Shown piece by piece: positions 10,191 to 20,430 of a DNA stretch of 64,000 nucleotides. The notes under the pieces were generated by a model. That model did no database searches. It saw nothing but the letters and a program-made list of their open reading frames with translations, and was not told the DNA's origin. The DNA comes from Xylaria sp. FL1777. Taxonomy: Eukaryota; Ascomycota; Sordariomycetes; Xylariales; Xylariaceae. The DNA lies in assembly GCA_022578965.1 (NCBI GenBank), contig MU400520.1, positions 489,623-553,622 of the forward strand. Reading direction: 5' to 3'. A program made the translations under genes and the position numbers. Every line of letters begins with the position of its first letter. The first letter of the stretch is position 1.

Positions 10191-11927
10191 CTAATGAACA
10201 AGTCCAGCATCCATTCTTTTCTTTACCTCACGCCAGTACTGCACCCTCTTCTGTTCCCTGAACATCTTGCCCCAGCGCACCATAATGAGGAAGACACTGC
10301 AGATAGCCAAGCCCACAAACGCGGCGCTAATGAAGCTGTTCTGGTACCCCAGATTCTCGACCCAGGGTGTAATGCCGTATCCGATAGCAAAGCTCATCGT
10401 GTTCCGTATGATAATGCAGGTCGTCAGAGAATCGCCCGAGATGTCGCGGTACGTGTCGATGAGGTACGCCACCGATAAGGTAACACCCATTGTATTGGCG
10501 AACGCTGTCGTACCCATCGCGAACACGAGGCCGAACCAGTGGACGCCGTGAGCAGCGCCGACGCCCCAAAGGATTAAAGATGAGGGGATCACGATAGTAG
10601 AGATGGAGAACAGCCAGAGACGGTGCTCAGACTCGGAAATGCCATTGTTCTTACGGGCTAATCGAATGATGAACCGGTCAGAGAATACACCCGTGAAGGC
10701 GGATCTAAGGATTGTGAGTAACGAGCGCCATTGCTTTGACAATTGTATCAGTGTGAAATGGACTTACGCGCCAGTGACACCAATGACGCAGGATATGTAG
10801 GTAAGGCCAACCTTGGCGGGCTGGAAATTATAAGGCGGCCCGCTTAAGATAGGCGAGGCCGTTGCATTGAGAATGTTGAAATAGATGAGGTAGGTACCAT
10901 AGCTAAAACCAGAGTAGAAGACCACCGGCCACGATAGGAGCTTCAGGGACTGCCAGGCTCGGTAGTGCATCACAAAGGGCCTCGGCTTGTCGACAAGAGA
11001 GAGCTTTTGCCAAAAAGTCTTGGTAGACATTCCTTCGGGCGGTGTTGCCAGGCCTGCCGGTACTACAAGCTGATCTTTGGGCTCGAGACCATCGTTCAAC
11101 ACTTTCTTTTCTTCACCTGCATCCCCTGCCACTTCTTTCTCGACACTGCTCCGACTCTCTGTGGTAACGACAACGCCGACAGTCCTGCGGTCATAATTCG
11201 TTTCTTCCATGAAGAAGAACAGAAATACGAAGGTAACCGCGCAGAAGATAGCCGGGATGTAGAAGACCCATCTATAGCCCACCCCATCGTTGATAAAGCC
11301 GCAGATGACGGGCGCGAAGAAATTGCTGCCCGCGAGCGTCCAGGCGTACCAGCCCAGATACGTGCCCCGCTCGTGCGCGAAGAACAAGTCGGCGATGGTG
11401 GTCTCGGGCAGAGCCTCGATGGGCGCGGCGAAGAAGCCCGTCAGGATCGATTTCGCAATCCACTGGCCGTTACCGCGCGCATAGGGGCCCCAGACCGTAA
11501 TAGCCGTCAAGGCTGCGAGTGATACGAGATAAGTGAGGCGCTTGCCGTACTGGAGGGCGAAGGGTTGCCAGAAGAGCAGGCCCCAGCCGAGCAAGAGGAA
11601 CATGTAACCCGTGCCGGCGTTGATGTCGGCGACAGTGACGGAGAGAGCCGACGACAGAGGCACGACCACCGAGTACACGACCGAGAGGGCGATACCGTTG
11701 AACCAAGTATACAGCAGCGCGCAGGCGAGGGCCAGATGCTTGCGGTTCCGACTCCAGTTCAGCGGGTCTTCCGGGTCTGAGGACGGCGTCGGCACCAGCA
11801 CTATCTGCTCCTGATTCGCGGCGTGGCGCATTGCCATTGTGCGTTCCAGGTCGACGAGATGGACGGTGCCCGGAACGAGCGACTCGTCGATCTCGCCATG
11901 ACTCTGTACAGCAGCTGTCGCTGACAT
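10191..11927 (-). CDS. MFS transporter (DHA1-like)
   Basis: Two exons, 11927–10768 and 10704–10191, give 1674 nt (557 aa) in frame. The protein has the layout of fungal major facilitator drug/H+ antiporter-like carriers of the plasma membrane. A soluble N-terminus ends in the family motif [14 protein letters not shown]. Six membrane segments follow, including [37 protein letters not shown] (motif-A-like loop) and [21 protein letters not shown] long cytoplasmic loop with Glu/Lys-rich sequence comes next, then six more segments, among them the second motif-A-like [20 protein letters not shown]. The C-terminus is basic ([17 protein letters not shown]). The substrate is unknown. Its place between two tyrosinases and near a flavin monooxygenase would suit export of an oxidised metabolite, but this is inference. 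Confidence 0.88.
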
Positions 11928-13655
11928 TGCGGCCTAGAGGTTTTTGTAATAAGTCCTTCACTATTAATACCTACTGCCCTAACAGTTGGGTTATTATTTG
12001 AATCAAATTTCCTACAAAATAAAAAAAGTCAATTCTATAAGGTACGATTAGTAGGTCTTGTTTAAAGTTAAATTGAGAGCCAATCCCATAGCCCTCCCTA
12101 GACAGGTAGTTATACCGCCTCCAATAACGTTGAGGGCGGATCGTATGTAGGAATGTTAGTTGAGCATATCGCAGTGCATCCCCGCCCGAATCTGACATGC
12201 TTCCTATACGGGTCCTTGTTGCCGACAATCTGTTGATCTATGACGGTGATTCGTTGTACACTGATAGCAGTCGCATCATCTCTCCGCACACGACAGATAA
12301 GAAGGCGCCTCTATACTCAGATGGGTATACTTTACAGGGTTTAAGGGCCCACTACATAACCTAATCTTCTGTTATAATGCTACGTTTATTAATATAATCT
12401 AGCTTAGAATTAACCTACTTCTTACTTTAACTTTCATATTTTTGAGAGAAGCAGGGCGGATCGCTCCGTTTCCCCTTAAATCGGGTTTTCGGGGGAGCTA
12501 GCGGCGCCGAGAGCAAACCGGAGGATGCGGTGGTTGAGGGCCAAGGCGCCCGGGGAAGTCGGCCCAAACGAAAGCTGAATTAGCAGCGACGCCCGCGCCG
12601 CTGTTAGTTATTTTGCTCTTTGGACTAGAGTTCTAAGAATCTCGCCGTAAAACTCTAAAGTTGTCACAGATATTCTTTGGCGGCAGGTATAGCCTGAGAT
12701 TGTATTAATTATTACGTTAATAGCAGATGAGTATTTTTAGGCACGATAACGTGGGCACATAATTGGGGCCGACTAGAATGAGATTAATCAGTCAACGTAT
12801 ACTCTCCCGAATATTACTGTCGAGCTATAGCAAAGTGTCTAAATTAGTAACTCTAGGAAGCGCAAAAAAAAAAATCGATACTCGTAGAGGAGGCGGACTT
12901 TTTGGCTTTTGGATCTCGCTGGGCTAACCTTTCGGCGTGTTCTTATCAAGACGACTTAGGGGGGTACGATCAATGGGTGTATTCTGAGTAGACGTATCCA
13001 CAACTATAGACGAGAGACATTTCAAGGCATGAATCACTGTTAATATGAATTTGCAGACTTGGGAGGGTTACTTGAGTAAGCTATTACTGGTAGGAAGGTC
13101 AGAACAACACGGCAGCCTCCATTAAAACCGGATTCGACTCAACCAACCCAAGAGGTGGTTAAAGATATCAACAAAAAGCACCAGATTTCGGGAAACGAGT
13201 CTAATGTATTAAACTCTTAGGCGATCATCCGTGCTACCATTGATGCTCTCACGACCTGGGCCAAGCAAGGGACAGAAGATAGAATTACAGCCCAGTTCAA
13301 TTGACCAGGAGAGGGAATAGAGGTAGTAGGAAAGCTGAGACTATAATTTTCAGGAATACATATGCCTCACGTAGCTAGGTAGCTACAAGATAAACGTTGC
13401 TAGAGGGACAAAGCAACCTGTTCCAATAGTATAACATGGCCTTTATCGCCTAGAATTTGAGCCTGCTTAGTTCTAAAGATGACTGTTCTACTTAGTCTAC
13501 TTAACAAAGAAAGGTGCACCATGGTCTTAGTATATACAATCAGACCGCCTCTCGAGTCTTCAAAATAAGGCAACACTCAAATTCTCTCAACATTAGAGCA
13601 ACGATATTTACAAACCAGCGAAAGGGGTTTCACAACTCTATCACATTACCTAATC
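11928..13655. other. Intergenic, possible repeat remnant
   Basis: Mostly AT-rich DNA (12355–12440, 12700–12860) flanking an abruptly G+C-rich island at about 12450–12600 that begins GGCGGATCGCTCCG. The sharp composition change without an open frame resembles a decayed transposon or inserted fragment, but I cannot identify termini. No gene is supported. Confidence 0.4.
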
Positions 13656-14495
13656 ATGGATAGACAACCCGATCATAATGATAGATTAATATCACATGTC
13701 CCAGTTGACATGAAGCAACGGACCAAATTTGACGCAGTTCCAGATTTGGAAGATTACACGCCAGTCCGGGAGATTTATCTGCAGAAGAGCGAGATCGATT
13801 CCCTGACAAAACGACCGCCAAAAACCGACCGAGATATGTATCAATGTGAGAAGTATCTACGGAACAAGTGGGGTTGTAACGAGGCCATTCCCGGATCCTT
13901 CGACCCCTATAAGCTCGACGCATCCTTCAGGTCACAGTTTTCAACTAGACACGAGGAGAAAGGCGGAAGTGAGACATGCGCGCAACGGCAGAATCCCGCA
14001 GTTCAGCCTGAAAATAACACTCTGGAAATAGCGGCAATAGAGCCTCAAGACATTTCTCTGCAAGATGCGCCACCTCCCTCTGCGGACAACGTTTATTCAC
14101 GCGAGTGCAACGCTTCGCACGAGCCCATACCTACGGCAGAGAGCGAACTGCCCAACACTGATGTGGGCTATGAGAGCGAAGCATCTATCAGCGACGATGA
14201 AAAGCCAATGGAAAACATCACGCAAGCACGTGGGCGGACAAAGTCAACCAGCATCAGCCATCACCCCCATAATACCTCGTCAGAAACGCCGGAGCGAACA
14301 TTGACGCCGCGAATCCGATCTGGATCGAAGCCCCCGCTAAGTCGGAGTGCCTTCGTCAAAGGGGGCGGGCCTTGCGGAGATAAAAATTGCCAGGGTCAAT
14401 GTAAACGAGGGAGAGAGCGGGCGAAGGCACCGGAATACTTTCCATTTAAGAGCCGGGTGAGGAGATCCTCAAGGTCAAGAGGTAGACAACCTTAG
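13656..14495 (+). CDS. Hypothetical protein, disordered and Arg/Ser-rich
   Basis: An intact 279-codon single-exon frame that I do not recognise. Residues 1–100 are mixed and charged, with MYQCEKYLRNKWGCNE as the only ordered-looking part. Residues 100–215 are polar and acidic, with ESEASISDDEKP resembling a CK2-type acidic serine cluster. The C-terminus has GPCGDKNCQGQCKRGRER, a small Cys cluster (C-x4-C-x3-C), and ends in basic RVRRSSRSRGRQP, a possible nuclear localisation signal. There is no signal peptide or membrane segment. It lies between the MFS and monooxygenase genes. It does not resemble a ribosomal-peptide precursor: no repeated cores separated by Kex2 sites are visible. Confidence 0.6.
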   Translation: MDRQPDHNDRLISHVPVDMKQRTKFDAVPDLEDYTPVREIYLQKSEIDSLTKRPPKTDRDMYQCEKYLRNKWGCNEAIPGSFDPYKLDASFRSQFSTRHEEKGGSETCAQRQNPAVQPENNTLEIAAIEPQDISLQDAPPPSADNVYSRECNASHEPIPTAESELPNTDVGYESEASISDDEKPMENITQARGRTKSTSISHHPHNTSSETPERTLTPRIRSGSKPPLSRSAFVKGGGPCGDKNCQGQCKRGRERAKAPEYFPFKSRVRRSSRSRGRQP

Positions 14496-14960
14496 TCTCT
14501 GCCGATGTGGGTTCGCGGTATACACCTTAGACACCTTGTAAGATCATTATCTTCGTCTATTCAGGTCCCTTACGGTGGCGCCTGCTTATAATTACCCCTG
14601 AATGCGGCTATCTGAACTGTGATCATGATACTAGCTTAGTACTTAGGTATTGTAAAACGATTCTGTATTTTAGCTCTAAAAAAAGCATTCAGACCCCTCA
14701 TCAACCTACGCAGTATTAGCGCAGTCATCCTTGGTATCTATAAACCCCCTTCCTAGCCTGTAATCACGTCTTCCAATTAAGCCACATATTTAGACGCATT
14801 GGGGATTTCTGGTTAATGATAATAAGTAGTTCTTGGAGTACACTAGAGTTACAAAGCTAATTCTATCTCATAAAATAACCAAATCTAACGTGTTCGTGTC
14901 GTATCTATTACAGAGAGGGGTATCATCTTGTTGCTTTTTATGTGCGGTTCTCCATCACCA
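14496..14960. other. Convergent gap, nothing recognised
   Basis: This lies between the 3' ends of the hypothetical gene and the FAD monooxygenase. A 69-codon plus-strand frame at 14833 overlaps the end of the monooxygenase and is a shadow. Confidence 0.6.
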
Positions 14961-16565
14961 CTACAGCCACTTTGTAGCCTCCCCTACTGCTGTCAAGGGG
15001 CCGATGTGTGCGATATATCCGTCAGGCCGAATGAGAACATAGCCAGCGTCGGCGAAGCCGAATGCCTTATGAAGAGATCCCTCTAGATCCGTATATCCTG
15101 CCTGGCCCTTTTGCTGTTCGCTGAATACCGTGTGAACCTTGACTGTAGCCTCGGCATCTTCGAGGAAACGGGTCTCGGCACGATTCAGTTCGCCCTCGCT
15201 AGCTTGATTCGAGCCTGATCCGGAGAAGAGTATGAGGTGGTGGTCGATGGGATTTAGTAGGTCGTGCATCCATATCTCGCCTTCCGGGCCCTTGATTTTA
15301 CTGTCGACGGGCCTATCGCCTCCTTTAATGGGCCCCCTGAAACCATCGGCCGTTCCAACGATGTCACTGCGTCGATATCGAATGCGGAGTTGCGATATGA
15401 AGTGGAGCTGTCTCATTATGCGCGATGTGAAGCTCGAGGCTATAGGTAATATCCAGGGAAGGATTAAGTTGCGTAGGAAGACGAAGATGGGGTTCGTCGA
15501 CGTCACATATGTGAATGCCCTGTCGGTGCTCGTGAGGAGGTACTGTCCGACACGATGCCGCTCGTTGTGGTAGGTGTCGAGGAAGGAGTCTGGCTTTTCG
15601 CCGCGGAGAACCGCGGCTAGTTTCCAGCCAAGGTTGATTGCGTCTTGAATCCCGGTGTTCATGCCTTGACCTCCTGCGGGTGAATGAATATGAGCGGCGT
15701 CCCCAGCTACGAAGAGCCTTCCATCACGGTAGCTGTTGACGCCTCGATGGTGAAGCCGGAACTTCGTGACCCATGTGGCATCGTGTAAAGAGCCACCGCC
15801 CGGAAAGATCTCCTGCATGAATTCTTCGAGGTCTTCTAGTTTAGGATCGCGGGAAGTGTCCTGATCAGGACGAGACACAACAAGCCGAACTCTCCCGTCC
15901 TTCAGGGGTAGTACAATCATTGAGCCATGTCCTAGACACATATAAGCCCGACCGCCAGGCATTTGTGACTCCATAAACGTATCAGCACATATAAACTCTT
16001 GGGGATAAGCGTCACCGTCGAAGGTCAGGTTTTTAGCAGCGTGACGGACAGCGCTGTGTGCACCATCGGCCCCTACCACGAACTTCGCCCTTATTTCCTC
16101 CTCGCCACCATCCCTGGTGGATACCGTGACACTAACGCCGTCAGCGTCTTGAATGATGCTCTTGGCCTCAACTCCCATCTCAACTTGAACCCTGTGTTTG
16201 GCAAGCATTTTCTCAAGCCAGAGTTCAGTCTCGTTCTGCAGTATGACTAGGGTAGCGGAAAATCTGGTCCCTGATAGCGGGACGTCATCGATGTTGATGT
16301 CTGTCACTTTCTTGCCCAAGACACACATTGAGGCTCCTGCGGCTCTTTTGCTTTCCCTCAAAAGTTCCTCAAGGTCGGACCTGCCATGTCGGTTAAAAAG
16401 TTCGAGTGTCCTGGGTTGCATAACGAGCGCGCGACTGAATGGTGATCGCTCAGTGGCCTTGTCGATGATGCGGAAAGAGACTCCTTGGACGGCCAGCTCG
16501 AGAGCCATCGTCATCCCCGTGGGACCACCGCCGACAATGAGAACATCGACTTGCTTTGCCATCAT
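14961..16565 (-). CDS. FAD-dependent aromatic monooxygenase (PHBH / phenol hydroxylase class)
   Basis: A single 534-codon exon, complete. These flavoenzymes use NAD(P)H and O2 to hydroxylate aromatic rings. All three flavin fingerprints are present: VLIVGGGPTGMTMALELA near residue 9 (Rossmann GxGxxG), FVVGADGAHSAVRHAA (DG motif) near residue 165, and LFVAGDAAHIHSPAGGQGMN (GD motif) near residue 285. Then NLGWKLAAVLRGE and SFLDTYHNERH follow as in PHBH-family enzymes. The C-terminal ~150 residues match the thioredoxin-like domain of phenol hydroxylase and pentachlorophenol monooxygenase relatives, ending AGYVLIRPDGYIAHIGPL. There is no signal peptide, so it is cytosolic. Position between the MFS carrier and tyrosinase 2 suggests a shared phenolic pathway (inference). 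Confidence 0.9.
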   Translation of the reverse strand: MMAKQVDVLIVGGGPTGMTMALELAVQGVSFRIIDKATERSPFSRALVMQPRTLELFNRHGRSDLEELLRESKRAAGASMCVLGKKVTDINIDDVPLSGTRFSATLVILQNETELWLEKMLAKHRVQVEMGVEAKSIIQDADGVSVTVSTRDGGEEEIRAKFVVGADGAHSAVRHAAKNLTFDGDAYPQEFICADTFMESQMPGGRAYMCLGHGSMIVLPLKDGRVRLVVSRPDQDTSRDPKLEDLEEFMQEIFPGGGSLHDATWVTKFRLHHRGVNSYRDGRLFVAGDAAHIHSPAGGQGMNTGIQDAINLGWKLAAVLRGEKPDSFLDTYHNERHRVGQYLLTSTDRAFTYVTSTNPIFVFLRNLILPWILPIASSFTSRIMRQLHFISQLRIRYRRSDIVGTADGFRGPIKGGDRPVDSKIKGPEGEIWMHDLLNPIDHHLILFSGSGSNQASEGELNRAETRFLEDAEATVKVHTVFSEQQKGQAGYTDLEGSLHKAFGFADAGYVLIRPDGYIAHIGPLTAVGEATKWL

Positions 16566-19500
16566 AAAAGGGTTAAATGGGCGACTTCTCGTGGATTAAT
16601 TGTTGTAGGTATTAATTTCGATGAGAAATAGATATATTAAAGGGTTTTATCGTGAAGAACTATGCTGGTTGATGACCTGCTGTGTTCCAGCGGGATCTTA
16701 TATGATACAAACATGCTTCCTGGTGCTATTTGCTTCCAGTTTCGAACTCGCCCTGGACGGAGAACGAACACCGATCGTACGGGTGCACTGGGAAGCACCG
16801 GTTCACACAGCTCCGACCTACCACCGCGCGAATTGTGGAGCGAACCCTCGCTCCCATGATCGCACAAGGGAGCGTAAGGGAGGGTCTGGGAGAAAGGGAG
16901 ACGGTCCCGCTTATTCGCCTAGGCTGGGTAGGTAAGACGGCGATGCCTGACTCCGTGAAGAAGGGCGGTCCTCTTGGCGCCAATTGATGACTCGGATGAA
17001 ATAGGGATAAAGGGTATTAGAAAGCTCGCGCCCCGAACCCCCGGTGCTCTTGTGATAGCTTTCCAGCTTCACGATACTGGTATTGGGCTTTGCTGAGGTT
17101 GAACTCCTCTATATCGGGCGGAACCGGTTACCGCTACACGGATGAGCTGATGAATCACTGTGACTCAAGAACAGCACTACGCTAAAAAAACAAATTTCCT
17201 CATGTTGTATTAGGAGCAGTCGGCCGATATTCAAGCGTGTCAGCATTCATACCTGGCATTGGCAGCCATGGTCAATCCCAGGTGTCGTCGCCAGCATACC
17301 TGACGATTTTAAAGTCCTCAGCTCGTTTAAGGGGTGGCGCGTTTGTGTTGGATGGTTGGTTGTAAGCATTTTCTACTACAGTGTTTGAGCGGAAACCCTT
17401 ACGTCGAACCGTCTCATCAATGGGCCATAGGTAGGCATAGGAAGGTTGTTTTTCTCCAGCTTAGGGGAGGGAGTGACTGTTCGTGTCTAATAATGTATTA
17501 GCGTCCGAAACGAGACTATTACTGGAGTTACGTCCCTTGTTCGTGGTGCTATATACCGAAAATCGCGGCATTTATCTCGAATTTGCAAGTACATGACAAC
17601 GGCCCTACCCGAAGCTACCATGATGATCTATTTTTAGGTGAGTTGACGTTTGCGATGTATATCGTGTCGTATATTACGTTTACTTTTACTCGTATGAGTG
17701 TGAAAAAGTTAAGCCACTTGTTTCCAAAGCGACCGCGTCGCAACATGACAGTCCTCCAGTATTCGAGGTTCATAAGATTTCGCTGACCTGACCTGCTTTG
17801 TTTTGCTACATTCTTTCTGGCTCCTCACGATACAGGCATGTCTCAAGTAGGATTATGTGAAGGTTTCGGATGTTTTCACCATTCCTTCGTCACTACGGAA
17901 CTAAACCAATTTAAAATACGAATTCCTTTCCCCGAACTGGGCGACGCGGGTTGAAGAAATGTTCTCATGACAACAAAACAGCTAGACGTGAGGCGCTGTG
18001 AGGCACAGGGTCTGAATCAACTTTAGCTAGCTGCGCTTCTTCCAGACTACAATTGAGGCCATGTCGTCGGCGTTGTGTTCAGACGAGGGATGAGAGCAGT
18101 AGCTGATAGCGCTGGAGGCACTAAAGAGGCCCCACGAGATCCTTAGTCCTGTTAATCTCGCCGATTGACCGCTACAACAAAGCGATCCTTTGTGGCTAGG
18201 CATTATACTAGGTAGCCCGCGCGAGTCGTTAGGTCCTTTAAGTATGTAAGGTTCTTCTTTTCTTCGATAGTTGCTATTTCTGTACTTCGTATTGTCTACT
18301 ACAAACTTAACTACATAGGTACTGATGGCAGCTCATTATGTAGCCCTAAGATCTGAGACCTAATAAACCTAGGTAAGTTTTTCTTAGGCTCCATGCACGT
18401 CTTCTAATGCAAGGCACGCTATGCGCAAGCCAAGACATTTGTTTAGCGACCAGCATGAAACGCAGCCGTTGGTTCCGGTATTATCGATGTATTTTCAAAG
18501 GCGTATTCATATTAGTATACTAATGTTGGCTGTTGGCTAGTCACCATAGTGGATAATGCTTCTAGTCGGGCTTCTCACCGACTAGAAGCAAGAGCCAGTT
18601 GAGCGATGGAATAAAAACGTTAGGACGTGGCTATTTTTACGAATGAGTATTTCCACAAAGAAGGCTTGTTGTCTCTTTACGATGCGCCGCGATCTGGTGA
18701 GATAATCACCATCGGTCGGTGACGCAAGACGTGGTAGCCGAAGATGCAGTGAAGATCAATTGCTACCTTCTGGTGCAAGATCACCGTCCGCATTCACGCT
18801 TTTGAACTCTCGAAGATTACCTAAATGCCATAAATGGCAGATCTAAAGCAGCTCTAAGCCGAAAGCGTCTAGCTACTCGCATGTCAGGTATATTCATACT
18901 CAACACATAATACAGACAAATCTGTCGCGAAACGTCATACCGCGTTAAGAGCGCATCTCGTATCTGCAGATGAAGTGATTGGAATCGCACAGCGCAAACA
19001 GTGAGAACAGACGAAGAGCTGTAACATCAGGTCTCTATGCCAAACTTATTGTCTCACCCAGTCTCATCTCTTGTTTGGGTTTGCATTGGGTAGACAGGGC
19101 ATTGGGGCTTAAAAAAAAAGGCCAACGAATGGTTTGCTTCATCTTCTGCGGCCGTATCTTCACGAGGCCACTTCAAATTTTGCGAAAATATTAGACAGAA
19201 ATCAATGAACGTCATATCGTGGTATCGTGATGAACGCGTCCACTCTCACCCCCACGACTTGTTGTGCTGAGAGTACTTCCTCGGTTCTTTGACCCCGCAT
19301 CAGCAGGGTTCCGCATACATGCCATTGGCAGAATCATAGGTATACTTGGTGTCCTGTACACAAGAGGCAGGTAAGCTTGCCGTAGTGTAAGTACACAAAT
19401 TACATACCAGTCGCATCCAATTCAACGGAGCGACGCGATATTGGAGGGTCACATGCGTGGAGAAATATCGTACTCGTCTAGACTCGTCCACATACTACGG

Positions 19501-20430
19501 TGGTAGGCAGCTATACAACATGCCTATATAGTGTGCTGGCTGAAAATGACGATGCGATCATCGAGCACTAGGCCAACTCAAGGTGAAGATGTTCTTATCA
19601 ACAGCGCACAAGATGGCTCACCATGCGAGATGACGGTCGGAGTGACGTTTAAAGTGACTTTTGAGGTGAAGCTAGGTGAAGCTTCAAAAGTACTTTCTAC
19701 AACATCAGCCTCGCTACGATCGGGTTCACAGGAACATTACAGTAGCACCCTAGTCCTTGTTTTTGTCCTTTTGCCGTGGGCCGGCCGGGTTGTCACAAGA
19801 TGCAGGCTATTTCTGGATTTTCGCAAGGCACGGTTCCTTGACACTGAAGAGCTGTTAGGAGCAGGTGAGTAAGTTCATGATGTGATCCTAATTAATATAG
19901 GTAGGTGGTGCTGTAAAATGATATTAGACCCATCATCCAGGGCGGGCGCAGGCGTTGGTGAGCTTCGCAGGAAGCGTGAAACTAGGCGCCCTAAGCCCTT
20001 CGTGGGAGGTCGGCCTGTTGGCGTGTGGCGTCCATGTCAGACAAAGCCATACCAGACCCCCCGGCTCTCCCCCGGTTCTGCCCTGGTTCTGGCCTGAGGC
20101 TTGTGGGCTTGGCTATGGGAATGCTGCAGATCTGCCTGGATTGAACAGCAAACCCACAACGACTCAGATACCACCTGGCTGTTGTCTCCAGCGTGTTGCA
20201 GTGCCGCAGTGAAAATGACGATCGACGAGCTGCTGCCCGCGGGATATTAAAGGAGGTCTCCAGCGACTCGCTCGCCTTCTCTTGGCCGCCATGTTCATCT
20301 ATACTACGCTCGTTTGTACGACTCTTCATCCTTTCGAAGAAGAGCCTTTTACACCAATGCTCGAATAATTAATCGTAATACTCGACGGTCCTTTTTATCC
20401 TCCCTCAAAGGACTGTTGGCTCCTGTCACT
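16566..20430. other. 3.9-kb intergenic stretch, no supported gene
   Basis: This holds the divergent promoters of the FAD monooxygenase and tyrosinase 2. Several 60–113-codon frames at 16621–16987 and 19531–19872 overlap on different strands and lack domains. A perfect 13-bp inverted repeat lies at 18557–18590. The size suggests a lost gene or a long regulatory region, but I see no remnant coding sequence. Confidence 0.5.
18557..18590. repeat. Perfect 13-bp inverted repeat with 8-nt loop
   Basis: TGCTTCTAGTCGG at 18557–18569 is exactly complementary to CCGACTAGAAGCA at 18578–18590, with GCTTCTCA between. Folded as RNA or cruciform it gives a 13-bp stem. The arms also carry CGG/CCG triplets in everted orientation. 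It may be a terminator-like hairpin, a factor site or a remnant of a small foldback element. Confidence 0.7.

Noticed and set aside
13656..14495. The hypothetical protein as a ribosomal-peptide precursor for the tyrosinases
   Set aside because: It has no signal peptide and no repeated cores with Kex2-type Lys-Arg spacing.
19531..19872. A 113-codon frame upstream of tyrosinase 2
   Set aside because: No domain or signal peptide; internal composition looks like chance, with imperfect short direct repeats.
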